In this document: piece after piece, positions 36,613 through 45,244 of the stretch
Layout of the letters: each line of letters begins with the position of its first letter
Numbering within the stretch: position 1 is the stretch's first letter
DNA from: Luteolibacter sp. SL250
GTDB taxonomy: Bacteria > Verrucomicrobiota > Verrucomicrobiia > Verrucomicrobiales > Akkermansiaceae
Direction of reading: 5' to 3'
DNA: 64,000 nt
NCBI RefSeq assembly: GCF_026625605.1
Contig: NZ_CP113054.1
Span: 248,001 to 312,000, forward strand
Notes under the pieces: generated by a model
Told to the model about the DNA's origin: nothing
Databases searched by the model: none
The model's input: the letters and a program-made list of their open reading frames with translations, nothing else
Made by a program: the position numbers and the translations under genes

Positions 36613-37563
36613 TCAATCACCACCGCAACCTCCGCAGCCTCCTCCATCACCCCCGCCGCCGTCCCCTCCTCCGCTGGAGCAGCCGCTCGAGCAACCGGAG
36701 GTGCCTCCTCCATCGCTTCCGGCACCCGAGCGGCTCATGGTGGTGAGTTCCTTGCGGGTGACCTCGTCCATGGCGAGCAGGTGGTCGTAGCCGAAGGCCC
36801 CGGCCACACCCATGAGGGCCACCGTCTGGCTCAGCCCGGCGGAGTCTTTCACGACCCCATCCCGATGGCGCTCCCGCATGCCATCCAGTGTCCGTTCCCC
36901 GGCGGGAGTGAGGAATTTCCGCGAGCTCATCAGCCCGATGATCGTGAACAGGGTGACCACCATGCAGGCGACCAGCAGGATGATCGGCTTCTCGCGGTCC
37001 AGGCCGATCAGTAGCTTCATGCCGCCGATCATCATCAGGACCACGAGGGGCGAGATGCCCGCCACCTTCACCTGTGCCCGCTCGTTCGCGGTGGGGCGCA
37101 GGCCCATGATCGCCAGCCGGGACTCGATGCCCGCGATGGCCCGCGCGACGAGCGGCTCGACTTCGGAGGCAGGCATGCCTTTCTCACCCCGCTCGGCCGC
37201 CGCCTTGTGGATGAGGGATTCCGGACCGGTCATGTCGGGATGGCCACCATGTCCCGCCACCAGGGTGGGTCGGCCCCAGCGGGGCCTCCGCCACGTGAGA
37301 TCGCGCCTTTCCAGCAGCCTCACCACGGCGAGCTGGGCACAACGCGGCACCCCACCCGCGAGGAATGCGGTCTCATACAGGTCCAGCGGCACGGGGGCCT
37401 GCGTTTCCGGCGCGGAGAAGTGTGAGAACTTCCTCCTCCGGTTCCACAATGCCCACACCAACGCTGCAATGTAGCAGCTCACATAAAACCCGAGAAACTC
37501 CGGACCTTGCCAGTCCAGCACGGGCACTTCACCGAGAACGGTGAACAACTTCGTAGCATTCAT
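36613..37563 (-). CDS. TIGR04222-domain membrane protein with Gly/Cys-rich tail
   Basis: 316 residues from ATG 37563, overlapping the upstream gene by 4 bp. A first transmembrane helix at about 22-42 (FLGFYVSCYIAALVWALW) is followed by the soluble TIGR04222-like segment (LYETAFLAGGVPRCAQLAVVRLLERRDLTW). Two more helices near 185-225 precede a cytoplasmic segment (RKFLTPAGERTLDGMRERH). The tail (last about 35 residues) is almost entirely Gly, Cys, Ser and Asp (SGCSSGCSSGGGDGGGGD, then GGCGGCGGD). Such tails are typical of this poorly understood family. It forms a coupled pair with the glycine-rich-domain-like gene upstream. Confidence 0.8.
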   Translation of the reverse strand: MNATKLFTVLGEVPVLDWQGPEFLGFYVSCYIAALVWALWNRRRKFSHFSAPETQAPVPLDLYETAFLAGGVPRCAQLAVVRLLERRDLTWRRPRWGRPTLVAGHGGHPDMTGPESLIHKAAAERGEKGMPASEVEPLVARAIAGIESRLAIMGLRPTANERAQVKVAGISPLVVLMMIGGMKLLIGLDREKPIILLVACMVVTLFTIIGLMSSRKFLTPAGERTLDGMRERHRDGVVKDSAGLSQTVALMGVAGAFGYDHLLAMDEVTRKELTTMSRSGAGSDGGGTSGCSSGCSSGGGDGGGGDGGGCGGCGGD

Positions 37564-38084
37564 GATGAAAATTTCCTGATCAGACGGCCCAGCCACGCGG
37601 GGCGCGGCAGCAGCCAGAACGCGGCCGGATCGATCCACCGGCCCAGCCCGCTTTCCCTGCGTTTTCGCGCGGGAGATGGCCAGATGTCGGCGGGAGGTTC
37701 CTCGTGGAAAACGCGGCGGTAGCTTTCCAGCGTCCGTGCATACCAGTCCTCGAATTTCTCGTTCTCCGCGGATCCTCCCGTGGTCGGGCAGTGGTGGATT
37801 TCCTTTCCCAGCAGATCCCGGCAGAAATCATGCCAGTAGCTCTTGGTGTAAACGAGGTGCAGGTGCCACACCTGATCCACCACCTCCGGCGGTGAGACCG
37901 GATGCCCGGCAACTGCCGCCAGCCCCATGAAGCGCTTGTATTCCCGCACCGCCCTGCCGGCGAATGCGTGGGTCCATCCCTGTTCCCCCGCCAACCGCGA
38001 GGTGAATGGCAGTTGAGCCATCGGATCATCCAGTGCGAAACCCTCGATCCTTTCCAACAACTGCGATGCGTCGCTGTCGTCCAA
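37560..38084 (-). CDS. Glycine-rich-domain-like protein paired with TIGR04222 protein
   Basis: About 174 residues from TTG 38084, chosen because GGGAG lies just upstream and conserved sequence begins about there (LLERIEGFALDDPMAQLPF). A longer start at ATG 38168 adds 28 non-conserved residues. The core resembles the domain found beside TIGR04222 proteins: REYKRFMGLAAVAGHPVSPP, EVVDQVWHLHLVYTKSYWHDFC and KEIHHCPTTGG, with conserved His/Trp/Tyr. The C-terminal part is basic and Trp/Pro-rich. It overlaps the membrane-protein gene by 4 bp, so the two are translationally coupled. Biochemical function unknown. Confidence 0.7.
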   Translation of the reverse strand: MDDSDASQLLERIEGFALDDPMAQLPFTSRLAGEQGWTHAFAGRAVREYKRFMGLAAVAGHPVSPPEVVDQVWHLHLVYTKSYWHDFCRDLLGKEIHHCPTTGGSAENEKFEDWYARTLESYRRVFHEEPPADIWPSPARKRRESGLGRWIDPAAFWLLPRPAWLGRLIRKFSS

Positions 38085-38265
38085 TCGGCTCCCACATAGC
38101 AGGCAGCCGTGCGCCCGCCAACCACTTTCGGCGACGGTTTTGTTACGCAATGTTCTGCCTTTCCGCATTCGTGCAATCCCCTATCCTGCCACCATGACCG
38201 GAAAGTCGTGCTGGTCCTGCTCGTCTTCGCAAAGTAAGTGAGAAAATTCCCAGTTCTCTTGCCAT

Positions 38266-38787
38266 ATGCCGACCACATCAAAGGTGAACGCTGACAAATT
38301 ACAGGAAGCGCTCCTGAGCCTCAAAGATGGCGCGGGTTGTTGGGCCTTCATAGCAGGGTCCGGCACGGGTTCCATGGTTACGCTCGATTTCGGTGGCAAG
38401 GTGGCCAGGCTCCGTCCGCTGAAAAATCGCCACGTGTCCGAGGATGCGAGAAACTACAAGGGTGAATACTGCCTCTTCCTACAGCATTGTGCCTGGAGAA
38501 TCGAATCAGCGGACGAAGTCATTTGTTCTTCCTCAAGCTCGAATCATCACGGCGGGCCAATGCTGCGGGGACTTCAACGCCTCATCGGCCAACGAGTTTC
38601 CGAAGCCACAGTCCATGCCCCTTCGTTCGATCTAGTGCTGCAATTCGGCAACGGCCTCCGGTTATCGATATTCTGTGTCGTGGGCATAGACGATTGGGAT
38701 AATTACACGTTCCACACCGGTTCCCATATCTACGCTTCCACATACAATGGTCACCTCGAGGAATCCTTGCGAGATACCGTTTCCTGA
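38266..38787 (+). CDS. Orphan protein, immunity-protein-like, unknown function
   Basis: 173 residues, soluble, no signal peptide. Composition is more AT-rich than its neighbours. The C-terminal half (LIGQRVSEATVHAPSFDLVL, then QFGNGLRLSIFC) has the alternating beta-strand pattern of small families such as DUF6188 and related immunity-like proteins, but I cannot assign it firmly. It is flanked by the glycine-rich-domain gene and a family A repeat, and is not in an operon. The different base composition and isolation suggest acquisition by transfer. No toxin gene is adjacent, so an immunity role is speculative. Confidence 0.6.
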   Translation: MPTTSKVNADKLQEALLSLKDGAGCWAFIAGSGTGSMVTLDFGGKVARLRPLKNRHVSEDARNYKGEYCLFLQHCAWRIESADEVICSSSSSNHHGGPMLRGLQRLIGQRVSEATVHAPSFDLVLQFGNGLRLSIFCVVGIDDWDNYTFHTGSHIYASTYNGHLEESLRDTVS

Positions 38788-38819
38788 CCAGAACAGCTGC
38801 TGCCGAAGTGCAGTCTCCA

Positions 38820-39028
38820 GTAAGGAGGGTGGACACTCCTGTCCACCGGCGGCATTGGCGAACAAAGAAAGAGAAGTGTTCAGGGAGAAATTCCTCCCCG
38901 CCTTTGTGTTTCCTTTGCCGCCTTTGTGTCTTTGCGGTGAATCAATTCTGATTCGCCATTGCAGCCGGAGGACAGGAATGGAAGCGAAGCGGACATAGCG
39001 GCTCTGCCGCAATGTCCTCCCTCCTTAC
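38820..39028. repeat. MITE-like element of family A (copy with long right end)
   Basis: A 209-bp element from GTAAGG to CCTTAC. The left end is the short, uninterrupted form (ACACTCCTGTCC), which is the empty-site sequence for the IS at 4191-5441. The right end is the long form with GCGGCTCTGCCGCAATGTCC. The interior has CCGCCTTTGTGTCTTTGCGG next to the long end. TTA at 39025-39027 is the stop codon of the GNAT gene. Confidence 0.85.
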
Positions 39029-39609
39029 AGGAACTCCGGCGACAGCTTTGCCAGCCATCCGGCCAGCTCCGCGGCGCGTGGTGTCTCCGGGAGCCGGTCG
39101 AGGTCTTCCAGATCCCAGCGGAAGACGAGCTTGTAGCCGTCCCAGGTGCCGGCGGCTCCGCAGTCCAGCATCCAGTCGGCGGCCTGGCGGTTGTCCACCA
39201 GCGCGTATCCCACCAGTTCCTTCACCCCCGCGCGGAAGGCGGTGAGCCACATGAGGGCGAGCAACAAAGTGCCAATCCCCCGCCGCTGGTCGTCATCCAG
39301 CACCAGTGCGGAAATCTCCGCCTCCTCCGGCCGGTTCGCGTTGCGCCACCAGCTCGCGCCACCCATGGGCGGGAACTCCCGGGTCGGATCCAGCACCGTC
39401 CAGGTGACGTGCCGCATGGGATCCTGATCGAGGATGCGGTCGAGCATCGCGTCGCCGATGACCTCGCCGGTGTGCGTCCAGAAGCGGTTGTAGCGCGCCT
39501 CGTCCGACACCCGCCGATAGGCCTCCGCCAGACTGGCCCGGTCATCCGGCACGAGGGCGCGGATGACGACCGGTGTTCCGTCGCGGAGCTGGAGGTGCAG
39601 CGGGTTCAT
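39025..39609 (-). CDS. GNAT-family N-acetyltransferase
   Basis: 194 residues. The GNAT fold spans about 5-165: the RDGTPVVIRALVPDD first strand and the acetyl-CoA-binding motif A in ISALVLDDDQRRGIGTLLLALM, a good match to the Q/R-x-x-G-x-G/A signature. The segment TAFRAGVKELVGYALVDN follows, as in PatZ/AAC-like members. Substrate unknown. The C-terminus ends in the family A repeat, whose TTA supplies the stop codon, so the last residues may differ from relatives. It is divergent from the lipoprotein gene at 39646. Confidence 0.83.
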   Translation of the reverse strand: MNPLHLQLRDGTPVVIRALVPDDRASLAEAYRRVSDEARYNRFWTHTGEVIGDAMLDRILDQDPMRHVTWTVLDPTREFPPMGGASWWRNANRPEEAEISALVLDDDQRRGIGTLLLALMWLTAFRAGVKELVGYALVDNRQAADWMLDCGAAGTWDGYKLVFRWDLEDLDRLPETPRAAELAGWLAKLSPEFL

Positions 39610-39645
39610 CTTTTCTCTTCCGCAGCATGGCTTATTCTCGCGGAA

Positions 39646-40272
39646 ATGAAACGGAGAACTTGGATGATCCTCACCGCCGGGGCGCTGGTCGGAGCCTGTG
39701 AAAAGCGCGGCAACACGGCATCGCCTGAGGCCCCTGAAGACACCGCCTGGGTTCCCCTCACCGGAAAATGGATCGGCACGGAGGGGGGTGAGGTGACGGA
39801 GGAAAATGGCGTGCTCCAGCTACCCTTCGGCGAGCAACTCACCGCAGCGAAGTGGACAGGCGATCTTCCCGCCGCGCCTTTCGAGCTGGAATACGAAGCC
39901 CGCCGCGTGAATGGCACCGACTTCTTCGGTGCGGTCACCTTCCCCGCCCGGGGTGAGGACTGCGTCACCTTCATCATCGGTGGCTGGGGTGGCGGTTTGG
40001 TCGGCATTTCCTCGCTGGATGACCTGGATGCCGCCGAGAATGAAACCGGCAGCGCGATGCAGTTCGAAAACGGGAGATGGTATCGTGTCCGCCTGGCCTG
40101 CACATCGGACAAGATCGAGGCGTGGATCGACGGGGGGAAGGTGGTGGATGTCTCCACGGACAACCGGAAACTCTCCCTGCGCCCCGGGCCGATCTCGGCT
40201 TGCGCGCCGTTCGGCTTCGGCAGTTGGCAGAGCGCCGCGGAGATCCGCGGCGCCCGCTGGAAAAAACTCTGA
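39646..40272 (+). CDS. Putative lipoprotein with concanavalin-like fold (DUF1080-like)
   Basis: 208 residues from ATG 39646. The leader ends in the lipobox VGAC (Cys17). The mature part, from GKWIGTEGGEVTEENGVLQL through FELEYEARRVNGTDFFGAVTF and RWYRVRLACTSDKIEAWIDG to GFGSWQSAAEIRGARWKKL, has the jelly-roll strand order of DUF1080/LamG-type proteins. It is thus a second member of that broad group in the window, although not closely related to the one at 27085. Predicted envelope-anchored sugar-binding protein. It is convergent with the ABM-domain gene, with only 6 bp between their stops. Confidence 0.72.
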   Translation: MKRRTWMILTAGALVGACEKRGNTASPEAPEDTAWVPLTGKWIGTEGGEVTEENGVLQLPFGEQLTAAKWTGDLPAAPFELEYEARRVNGTDFFGAVTFPARGEDCVTFIIGGWGGGLVGISSLDDLDAAENETGSAMQFENGRWYRVRLACTSDKIEAWIDGGKVVDVSTDNRKLSLRPGPISACAPFGFGSWQSAAEIRGARWKKL

Positions 40273-40278
40273 GGCGAT

Positions 40279-40641
40279 TTACTTCGGCAGGCCGCCCTGA
40301 TGGACGAACCACGCCGGATTCAGGCCAGCGAGCGGTCCGCGCATCTTCGCCAACTCGCCCTCGGGGCCGTGGATCTCCAGCCGCACCAGGGTGGAGATGG
40401 AGAGCGCCTTTTTCAGCAGGTCATCCACATTCTGCAGGTGGTTCAGCGCGGCGTCGCCATCGGTGTAGGCCTCGCGGCAGAACGCCTGGTCACCGTTCAG
40501 GGTGAAGTCGTAGTAAAGGCAGCCTTCCTCGGTGGATGTCCGCTCGATGAACGCGGGGAATCCGGCGGTGAATTCCTCCACCTTGCCCGGATGGATCTGG
40601 AAGTAGGGATGCAGGGAGACGGCGGTGGATAGGGAACTCAT
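40279..40641 (-). CDS. Antibiotic biosynthesis monooxygenase (ABM)-domain protein
   Basis: 120 residues with an ABM/dimeric alpha-beta barrel pattern: HPYFQIHPGKVEEFTAGFPAF, EEGCLYYDFTLNGDQAFCRE, YTDGDAALNHLQNVDDLL. The family name refers to actinorhodin monooxygenase, but most members are small, of unknown substrate, or detoxify quinones or haem. No cofactor motif is needed in this fold. It is 63 bp downstream of the small gene at 40705 and convergent with the lipoprotein at 39646. A single-domain member of ordinary length. Confidence 0.8.
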   Translation of the reverse strand: MSSLSTAVSLHPYFQIHPGKVEEFTAGFPAFIERTSTEEGCLYYDFTLNGDQAFCREAYTDGDAALNHLQNVDDLLKKALSISTLVRLEIHGPEGELAKMRGPLAGLNPAWFVHQGGLPK

Positions 40642-40704
40642 GGTCCCTCCAACCTCAACCGCCCGGGGCCTGAGGCCAAGCGGGAAATAGCGTTCGGCGT
40701 CGCC

Positions 40705-41088
40705 TCAATCCACGCGTTCGCGGACCCGCTGGACGGGATCGTCCTTCCACATGAACAGCGCCTTGATGATGTGCTGGAGGTCGCTCTTCTGGTGCATCTC
40801 CCGCTGGATCTCGATGTTCGCCTTGTCGATGACATCCGGCTCGTAGTCACGGGCCTCCAGCGAGCCGAGAAGCGGGTCATGCCCCGCCTTCAGGCTGCCA
40901 AGGAGTTGCTCCACATCCGCGTGCAGCCGCTCGACATGCTCGCAGAGCCGCAGGGCTTCCTGGGCAAGCGCGCCGTCCGGTGCGGACGAGGCTGCCGCCA
41001 GGCGGCGGACACGGGAACTGAGGTCCAGCCATTCGGGGGAAAGGTCACGGGTCACTTCGGAACTGGCTTCGTGTAGATTGACAGTCAT
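40705..41088 (-). CDS. Small soluble protein of unknown function
   Basis: 127 residues, mostly helical, acidic/basic mixed, without signal peptide or transmembrane segment. Sequence features: EWLDLSSRVRRLAAASSAP, CEHVERLHADVEQLLGSLKAG and a Lys/Asp-rich end. A helical coiled-coil character is likely, perhaps dimeric. No family recognised. The gene is divergent from the EEP lipoprotein gene with 111 bp between starts. GC content and codon use are like its neighbours, so it is probably a real gene rather than a shadow ORF. Confidence 0.55.
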   Translation of the reverse strand: MTVNLHEASSEVTRDLSPEWLDLSSRVRRLAAASSAPDGALAQEALRLCEHVERLHADVEQLLGSLKAGHDPLLGSLEARDYEPDVIDKANIEIQREMHQKSDLQHIIKALFMWKDDPVQRVRERVD

Positions 41089-41199
41089 TATCCAGAATAT
41101 CCGCCGAACGGGCGGTTTGCAAGTTGCCGGGGAAATTTTCCGTTAGACCGCATTCCCCCTTTCCAGATCTGAGAATGGGATGAGAGTGGGGCCGGGTCC

Positions 41200-42138
41200 G
41201 TGATGAGAAAAGGTGTGATTCTTCCCTGCCTGTTGATGGCGTTGATTTTGTGTGGATCCTGCCGCCGCCGGGAAGCGGCGCAAGTGCCGAAGGCGGTGCC
41301 TGTCCGGGAAGACGGGAAAATCGAGATCCTGGCGGCCACCTTCAACATCCGGAACGAGAACGCGCGCGATCCGGGCGAGAGGGCATGGCTCCGCCGGGTG
41401 GCGAATGCCGTGCGACTCATCCGGCGCATCCAACCGGACGTGATGGGCATGCAGGAACTCACCCACGGCCAGGCGGCGGACCTGCGCGCCTCGCTCCCGG
41501 ACTACGAATTTTTCGGTGTCGGTCGGGAGAACGGGCGGACGCAGGGTGAATATGCAGGCATTTTCTACCGGCAGGACCGCTTTTCCCGCGACCGTGCGGA
41601 GGGAGGCACCTACTGGCTGTCCGGCACTCCGGAAAAGCCGGGTTCCGCCACCTGGGGGAACACCCTGCCGCGAATCGCCACCTGGACGCGGCTGGTCGAT
41701 CTGGCGACCGGCAGGGGCGTCTATGTGGTGAACACCCACTTCGACCACCAGCACCAAGGGTCCCGGGAGCAGGCGGCGGTTTTCATCGCCAGCCGGATCG
41801 ACGGGCGGAGGCACCCGGAAGAACCGGTGATCCTGTTGGGCGACTTCAACGCGGTCGAAACCAACCCCGCGATCTATTACCTCCGCGGCGTCTCCGCGAA
41901 CCTCGCCGGAAGCCGGAAGCAATGGAAAGGCGGCATGACCGATACCTTCCGCATGCTGCATCCCTCCGGCACCTCCCCGAAGACCCTCCACCTGTGGGGC
42001 CGGAAGGACGCCGGGTGGAAGGTGGACCACATTTTCGTCTCGAAGGGCGCGCAGGTCACGGAGGCAGGAGCGGTGTTGGAGCCGCCTCCCTACTCGTCGG
42101 ACCACTTCCCCGTCATCGCGAGGGTGGTTTTCCCGTAG
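41200..42138 (+). CDS. EEP-family phosphodiesterase/phosphatase lipoprotein
   Basis: 312 residues. The leader ends CGSC, a lipobox (Cys21 or nearby), so it is a lipid-anchored extracytoplasmic enzyme. EEP motifs: ATFNIRNENARD, DVMGMQELTHGQ, YVVNTHFDHQHQGS, VILLGDFNAVETNPA and VDHIFVSKGAQV, SSDHFPVIARV. All catalytic residues are present. It belongs to the group of secreted EEP enzymes related to bacterial inositol/sphingomyelin phosphodiesterases; substrate unknown. It is followed by a convergent family D element. A different secreted EEP protein occurs at 16402. Confidence 0.85.
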   Translation: MMRKGVILPCLLMALILCGSCRRREAAQVPKAVPVREDGKIEILAATFNIRNENARDPGERAWLRRVANAVRLIRRIQPDVMGMQELTHGQAADLRASLPDYEFFGVGRENGRTQGEYAGIFYRQDRFSRDRAEGGTYWLSGTPEKPGSATWGNTLPRIATWTRLVDLATGRGVYVVNTHFDHQHQGSREQAAVFIASRIDGRRHPEEPVILLGDFNAVETNPAIYYLRGVSANLAGSRKQWKGGMTDTFRMLHPSGTSPKTLHLWGRKDAGWKVDHIFVSKGAQVTEAGAVLEPPPYSSDHFPVIARVVFP

Positions 42139-42194
42139 CTAGGGGAAGTTCCGCGTATCTCCAGAGTCCGTATTTCGTGGGATCCTCCGCAGAC

Positions 42195-42360
42195 GCGGAA
42201 GCGTCATGGAGTGCGGCGGTCCTCCGCCGCTATCAGTCGGAGGTTTGATCTCCCCCGGATTGAAAACTCTGTCCGCAGTCCCGTAGCCCGCATCATTTCC
42301 CTACGATGTGCATCCTCCCCCAAAGCGGCGGAGGGCCGCCGCACTCCATGACGCTGCCGC
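42195..42360. repeat. Element with GTCATGGAGTGCGGC inverted ends (family D, copy 1)
   Basis: Inverted arms at about 42195-42231 and 42324-42360 share AGCGTCATGGAGTGCGGCGG and a CCTCCGCCGC hairpin. The interior is about 90 bp without coding potential. It lies in the 295-bp gap between the convergent EEP and 107-residue membrane-protein genes; outside the element I see nothing else in that gap. Confidence 0.8.
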
Positions 42361-42433
42361 GCCTATGGCATTCCATGCGTACGTGGAAGCTCACCAGGGT
42401 TGGAGGCTCACCCCCGCGTCGAGAGTGTGAAAT

Positions 42434-42757
42434 TCAGAGCAGTCCCTGCTCGCGGAGTTCCTCCTCCACCGGATCGATGTCCGGGGTGCCGATGCCTGCG
42501 TCGCGGATGCGCTGGATCTTGCGGCGGACGCCCAGCTTGCTGCGCGGACCGGTGACGAGGCCTTTCACGCCGCCGAAGGCGAATGGAAGGAGGGCCGCCA
42601 CGCCGGCGGCGGCCAGACCGATGCCCACGCCGCGGCGACCGCTGCGGTGCATGAGATCCCCGAGAAGGAAACCGGCGGCCGCGCCCAGCAGGGCAGGTGC
42701 GGTCAGCGCGCTGGTCTCAATCCAAACTGGGGTCGTGTCGGTGTGCTCGTCAGCCAT
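42434..42757 (-). CDS. Small membrane protein of unknown function
   Basis: 107 residues with two hydrophobic segments (about 16-34, LTAPALLGAAAGFLLGDLM, and about 45-68, VGIGLAAAGVAALLPFAFGG) and a basic cytoplasmic C-terminal stretch ending in GTPDIDPVEEELREQGLL. No family recognised. The Gly-rich helices resemble small YtxH-like or glycine-zipper membrane proteins. It is divergent from the manC-like gene, 106 bp between starts, and convergent with the EEP gene. Confidence 0.6.
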   Translation of the reverse strand: MADEHTDTTPVWIETSALTAPALLGAAAGFLLGDLMHRSGRRGVGIGLAAAGVAALLPFAFGGVKGLVTGPRSKLGVRRKIQRIRDAGIGTPDIDPVEEELREQGLL

Positions 42758-42863
42758 GGGGGAGAGTTAACCCCAACCCGGCCTTCCGACAACTCCGGAA
42801 AAAGCAAATCGCCACGGATTCCCGCTTTTCCACCATCCCCCGATTCCCTAGCGTCCCGCCGAC

Positions 42864-43946
42864 ATGCCTTCGCCCCAAGATACGTACGCCCTCATTCTGG
42901 CTGGTGGTTCCGGCACCCGCTTCTGGCCCCTGAGCAGGAACAACAAGCCGAAGCAGCTCCTGGATCTCTTCAACAACGGCACCCTGCTTGCCCAGACGGT
43001 CGCCCGCCTCGAGGGCCTCGTCCCGATCGAGAACATCCTCATCCTCACCAACGCCCAGCAGGTGGAAGGCGTGCGTGAGGCGGTCCCGACGCTGCCGGCG
43101 GAGAACATTTTCGCTGAACCGGCGAAGCGTGACACCGCACCGGCCGTGGCGCTCGGCATCGGCCTCATCGCCGCGCGGAATCCGGAGGCGGTCATGATGG
43201 TGCTTCCGGCCGACCAGCTCATCCAGGACGTGGATGCCTACCAGGCGGTGATGCGGGACGCCCTGGCCACCGCGGAAAAGGCGGACGGCCTGGTAACCAT
43301 CGGCCTGCGCCCCACCTGGGCCTGTCCATCCTACGGCTACATCGAGCGTGGCGAACGCGCCTCCATCGTCGGGCTGGTCTGCGAGCATTCGCCGTTCGAG
43401 GTGAAGCGCTTCCGCGAGAAGCCGAACCCGGAACTGGCGGAGCAATTCCTCGCCGCGGGCGGATTTTCCTGGAATGCCGGCATGTTCGTCTGGTCCCTGC
43501 CCACCGTCATCAACCAGTTGGTGAAGCACTCCCCGCAGCTCGCCGGATTCATTTCCGAAATCCGCCGCTCGAAGGACATCCCGGCCACCGTGGAGGCCCA
43601 GTTCCCGAAGCTGACCCCCATCTCCATCGACTACGCGCTCATGGAAAGCGCGGACCGCGTGCTGAACATCGAAGCCACCTTCGACTGGGACGACGTCGGT
43701 TCATGGATCTCCGTGGCCAGCTACCTCCAGGAGTCGAAGAACAACAACCGCGTCAACCAGCCGGTGTCCGAGCTGGATTCGGAGAACAACATCGTCTTCA
43801 ACGCGCGCAAAGGCACCCACATCGCGCTGCTCGGCGTGGATGACCTCATCGTCGTCCAGACGGATGACGCCCTCCTCATCGCCAACCGCCACCAGGCGGA
43901 CGCGATCAAGAAGCTGTCCGACCTGCTGCCTCCGGAACTCCTCTGA
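42864..43946 (+). CDS. manC: Mannose-1-phosphate guanylyltransferase
   Basis: 360 residues. The nucleotidyltransferase signature LAGGSGTRFWPLSRNNKPKQ lies at 12-31. FAEPAKRDTAPAVALG and the metal/sugar site VLPADQLIQD follow, as does the SWNAGMFVW segment. It makes GDP-mannose for exopolysaccharide, LPS or glycoprotein synthesis. It is the shorter form without the C-terminal phosphomannose-isomerase cupin domain, unlike E. coli ManC/CpsB (about 480 residues). It is followed 3 bp later by yqgF, so probably an operon with yqgF and truA. No polysaccharide cluster is adjacent. Confidence 0.93.
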   Translation: MPSPQDTYALILAGGSGTRFWPLSRNNKPKQLLDLFNNGTLLAQTVARLEGLVPIENILILTNAQQVEGVREAVPTLPAENIFAEPAKRDTAPAVALGIGLIAARNPEAVMMVLPADQLIQDVDAYQAVMRDALATAEKADGLVTIGLRPTWACPSYGYIERGERASIVGLVCEHSPFEVKRFREKPNPELAEQFLAAGGFSWNAGMFVWSLPTVINQLVKHSPQLAGFISEIRRSKDIPATVEAQFPKLTPISIDYALMESADRVLNIEATFDWDDVGSWISVASYLQESKNNNRVNQPVSELDSENNIVFNARKGTHIALLGVDDLIVVQTDDALLIANRHQADAIKKLSDLLPPELL

Positions 43947-43949
43947 ACC

Positions 43950-44393
43950 ATGCTGGACCCATCCGATCCGCAAAGCCCGCATCCCGCCCTCGGGATCGAT
44001 CATGGCGACGCGCGGATCGGCATCGCCGCAACGGATGACTTCGGCATCCTGGCCCATCCGGTGGAAACCATCGACCGGGCGAAGACGGATCCCGTCGAGC
44101 GCATCGTCCAGCTCGCGGCGTTGCGGAAGATCAGGACCCTGGTCGTCGGCCTCCCGTTGCGGATGGATGGCGGTGAGGGCGCTTCCTCCATCAAGGTCCG
44201 CAAGTTCGCCAAGGAACTCCGCGAGCGCCTTCCGGACATCCCGGTGGTCTTTGTCGATGAAACGCTGACGACCTCCTCCGCCTCCGCGAAGCTGCGCGAG
44301 GCGGGAAAGAAGGCGAAGAACCAGAAAGGCATCATCGACCAGGCCGCGGCGGTGGAAATCCTGAACTCATGGATGGAATACGGAGGCCTGTAA
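43950..44393 (+). CDS. yqgF: YqgF/RuvX-family putative Holliday-junction resolvase / pre-16S rRNA nuclease
   Basis: 147 residues, RNase H-like fold. Motifs: GIDHGDARIGIAATDD (catalytic Asp), VVGLPLRMDGGEG, and VDETLTTSSASAKLREAG followed by KGIIDQAAAVEIL. Length and motifs match YqgF/RuvX, which in E. coli processes the 5' end of 16S rRNA and was long annotated as a Holliday-junction resolvase. The HPALGIDHG variant has His in place of the usual Tyr/Asp-Gly after the first Asp. Starts 3 bp after manC; its stop is 23 bp before the truA start. Confidence 0.92.
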   Translation: MLDPSDPQSPHPALGIDHGDARIGIAATDDFGILAHPVETIDRAKTDPVERIVQLAALRKIRTLVVGLPLRMDGGEGASSIKVRKFAKELRERLPDIPVVFVDETLTTSSASAKLREAGKKAKNQKGIIDQAAAVEILNSWMEYGGL

Positions 44394-44416
44394 CCGCCCT
44401 ATTTTTCCGGAACATC

Positions 44417-45172
44417 ATGCGCCTGAAACTCACCATCGCTTACGACGGACGTGCCCTGAACGGCTGGCAGTCCCAGGTCTGCGGCAACACCGTGCAGGAC
44501 CTCATCGAAAAGGCGATGGAAGAGGTCGCGAAAAAGCCGGTCCGGCTCCACGGCGCGGGCCGGACGGATGCCGGGGTGCATGCGCTCGGCCAGACCGCGC
44601 ATTTCGATGCGCCGCCGGAACTCTCGATGAACCCGTTCAACTGGGTGCCCGCGCTGAACACGAAGCTGCCCGCCAGCGTGCGCGTGATGGAATGCGTGGA
44701 GGTGGACGCGGAGTTCCACGCCCGCTTTTCCGCCACGGGAAAGATCTACCGCTACGACATCTGCACGGACCCGGTCCTGCCGCCGCTCAAGGCCGGGACG
44801 GCATGGCACATCCCGCGTCTGTTCGATGCCGGAGTGCTGGGTGAAGCGCTGGCCCTTTTCGTCGGCAGGCATGATTTCCATGCCTTCGCCGCGTACCGTG
44901 GCAACGAGCTGCCGGACACGGACTACACCCGCACCATCCACGCCGCGGATCTGGAAACGCTGGCGGATGGCTACCGCATCACCTGGAAAGGCGACGGCTT
45001 CCTCTACAAGATGGTCCGCCTGATGACCGGTGCCGCCCTCCATGCGGCGGGCGGCAGGATGCGACTCGATGACCTTGCGGCCATGCTCGACCAGCCCGCA
45101 GGCCTGCCGCTCGGCAAATCCCCTCTCTGCGCCCCCTCCGACGGACTTTTCCTCCAGGAAGTCCTCTATTGA
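44417..45172 (+). CDS. truA: tRNA pseudouridine(38-40) synthase TruA
   Basis: 251 residues from ATG 44417. Motifs: LTIAYDGRALNGWQSQ, the catalytic Asp51 in GAGRTDAGVHALGQTAHF, and the FHARFSATGKIYRYDI and GRHDFHAFAAYRGNELPDTDYTR segments. It isomerises uridines 38-40 in the anticodon arm of several tRNAs. Length is typical (about 245-270). It is 23 bp downstream of yqgF, probably co-transcribed. Next, 72 bp later, is a LuxR-type regulator. Confidence 0.95.
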   Translation: MRLKLTIAYDGRALNGWQSQVCGNTVQDLIEKAMEEVAKKPVRLHGAGRTDAGVHALGQTAHFDAPPELSMNPFNWVPALNTKLPASVRVMECVEVDAEFHARFSATGKIYRYDICTDPVLPPLKAGTAWHIPRLFDAGVLGEALALFVGRHDFHAFAAYRGNELPDTDYTRTIHAADLETLADGYRITWKGDGFLYKMVRLMTGAALHAAGGRMRLDDLAAMLDQPAGLPLGKSPLCAPSDGLFLQEVLY

Positions 45173-45244
45173 GCGGACGGCGACAGTTGTAACCCTGGCT
45201 GAATCTTCTTGGATGAACCCTTTGCAAGGGATAGTCCTGCCAGA

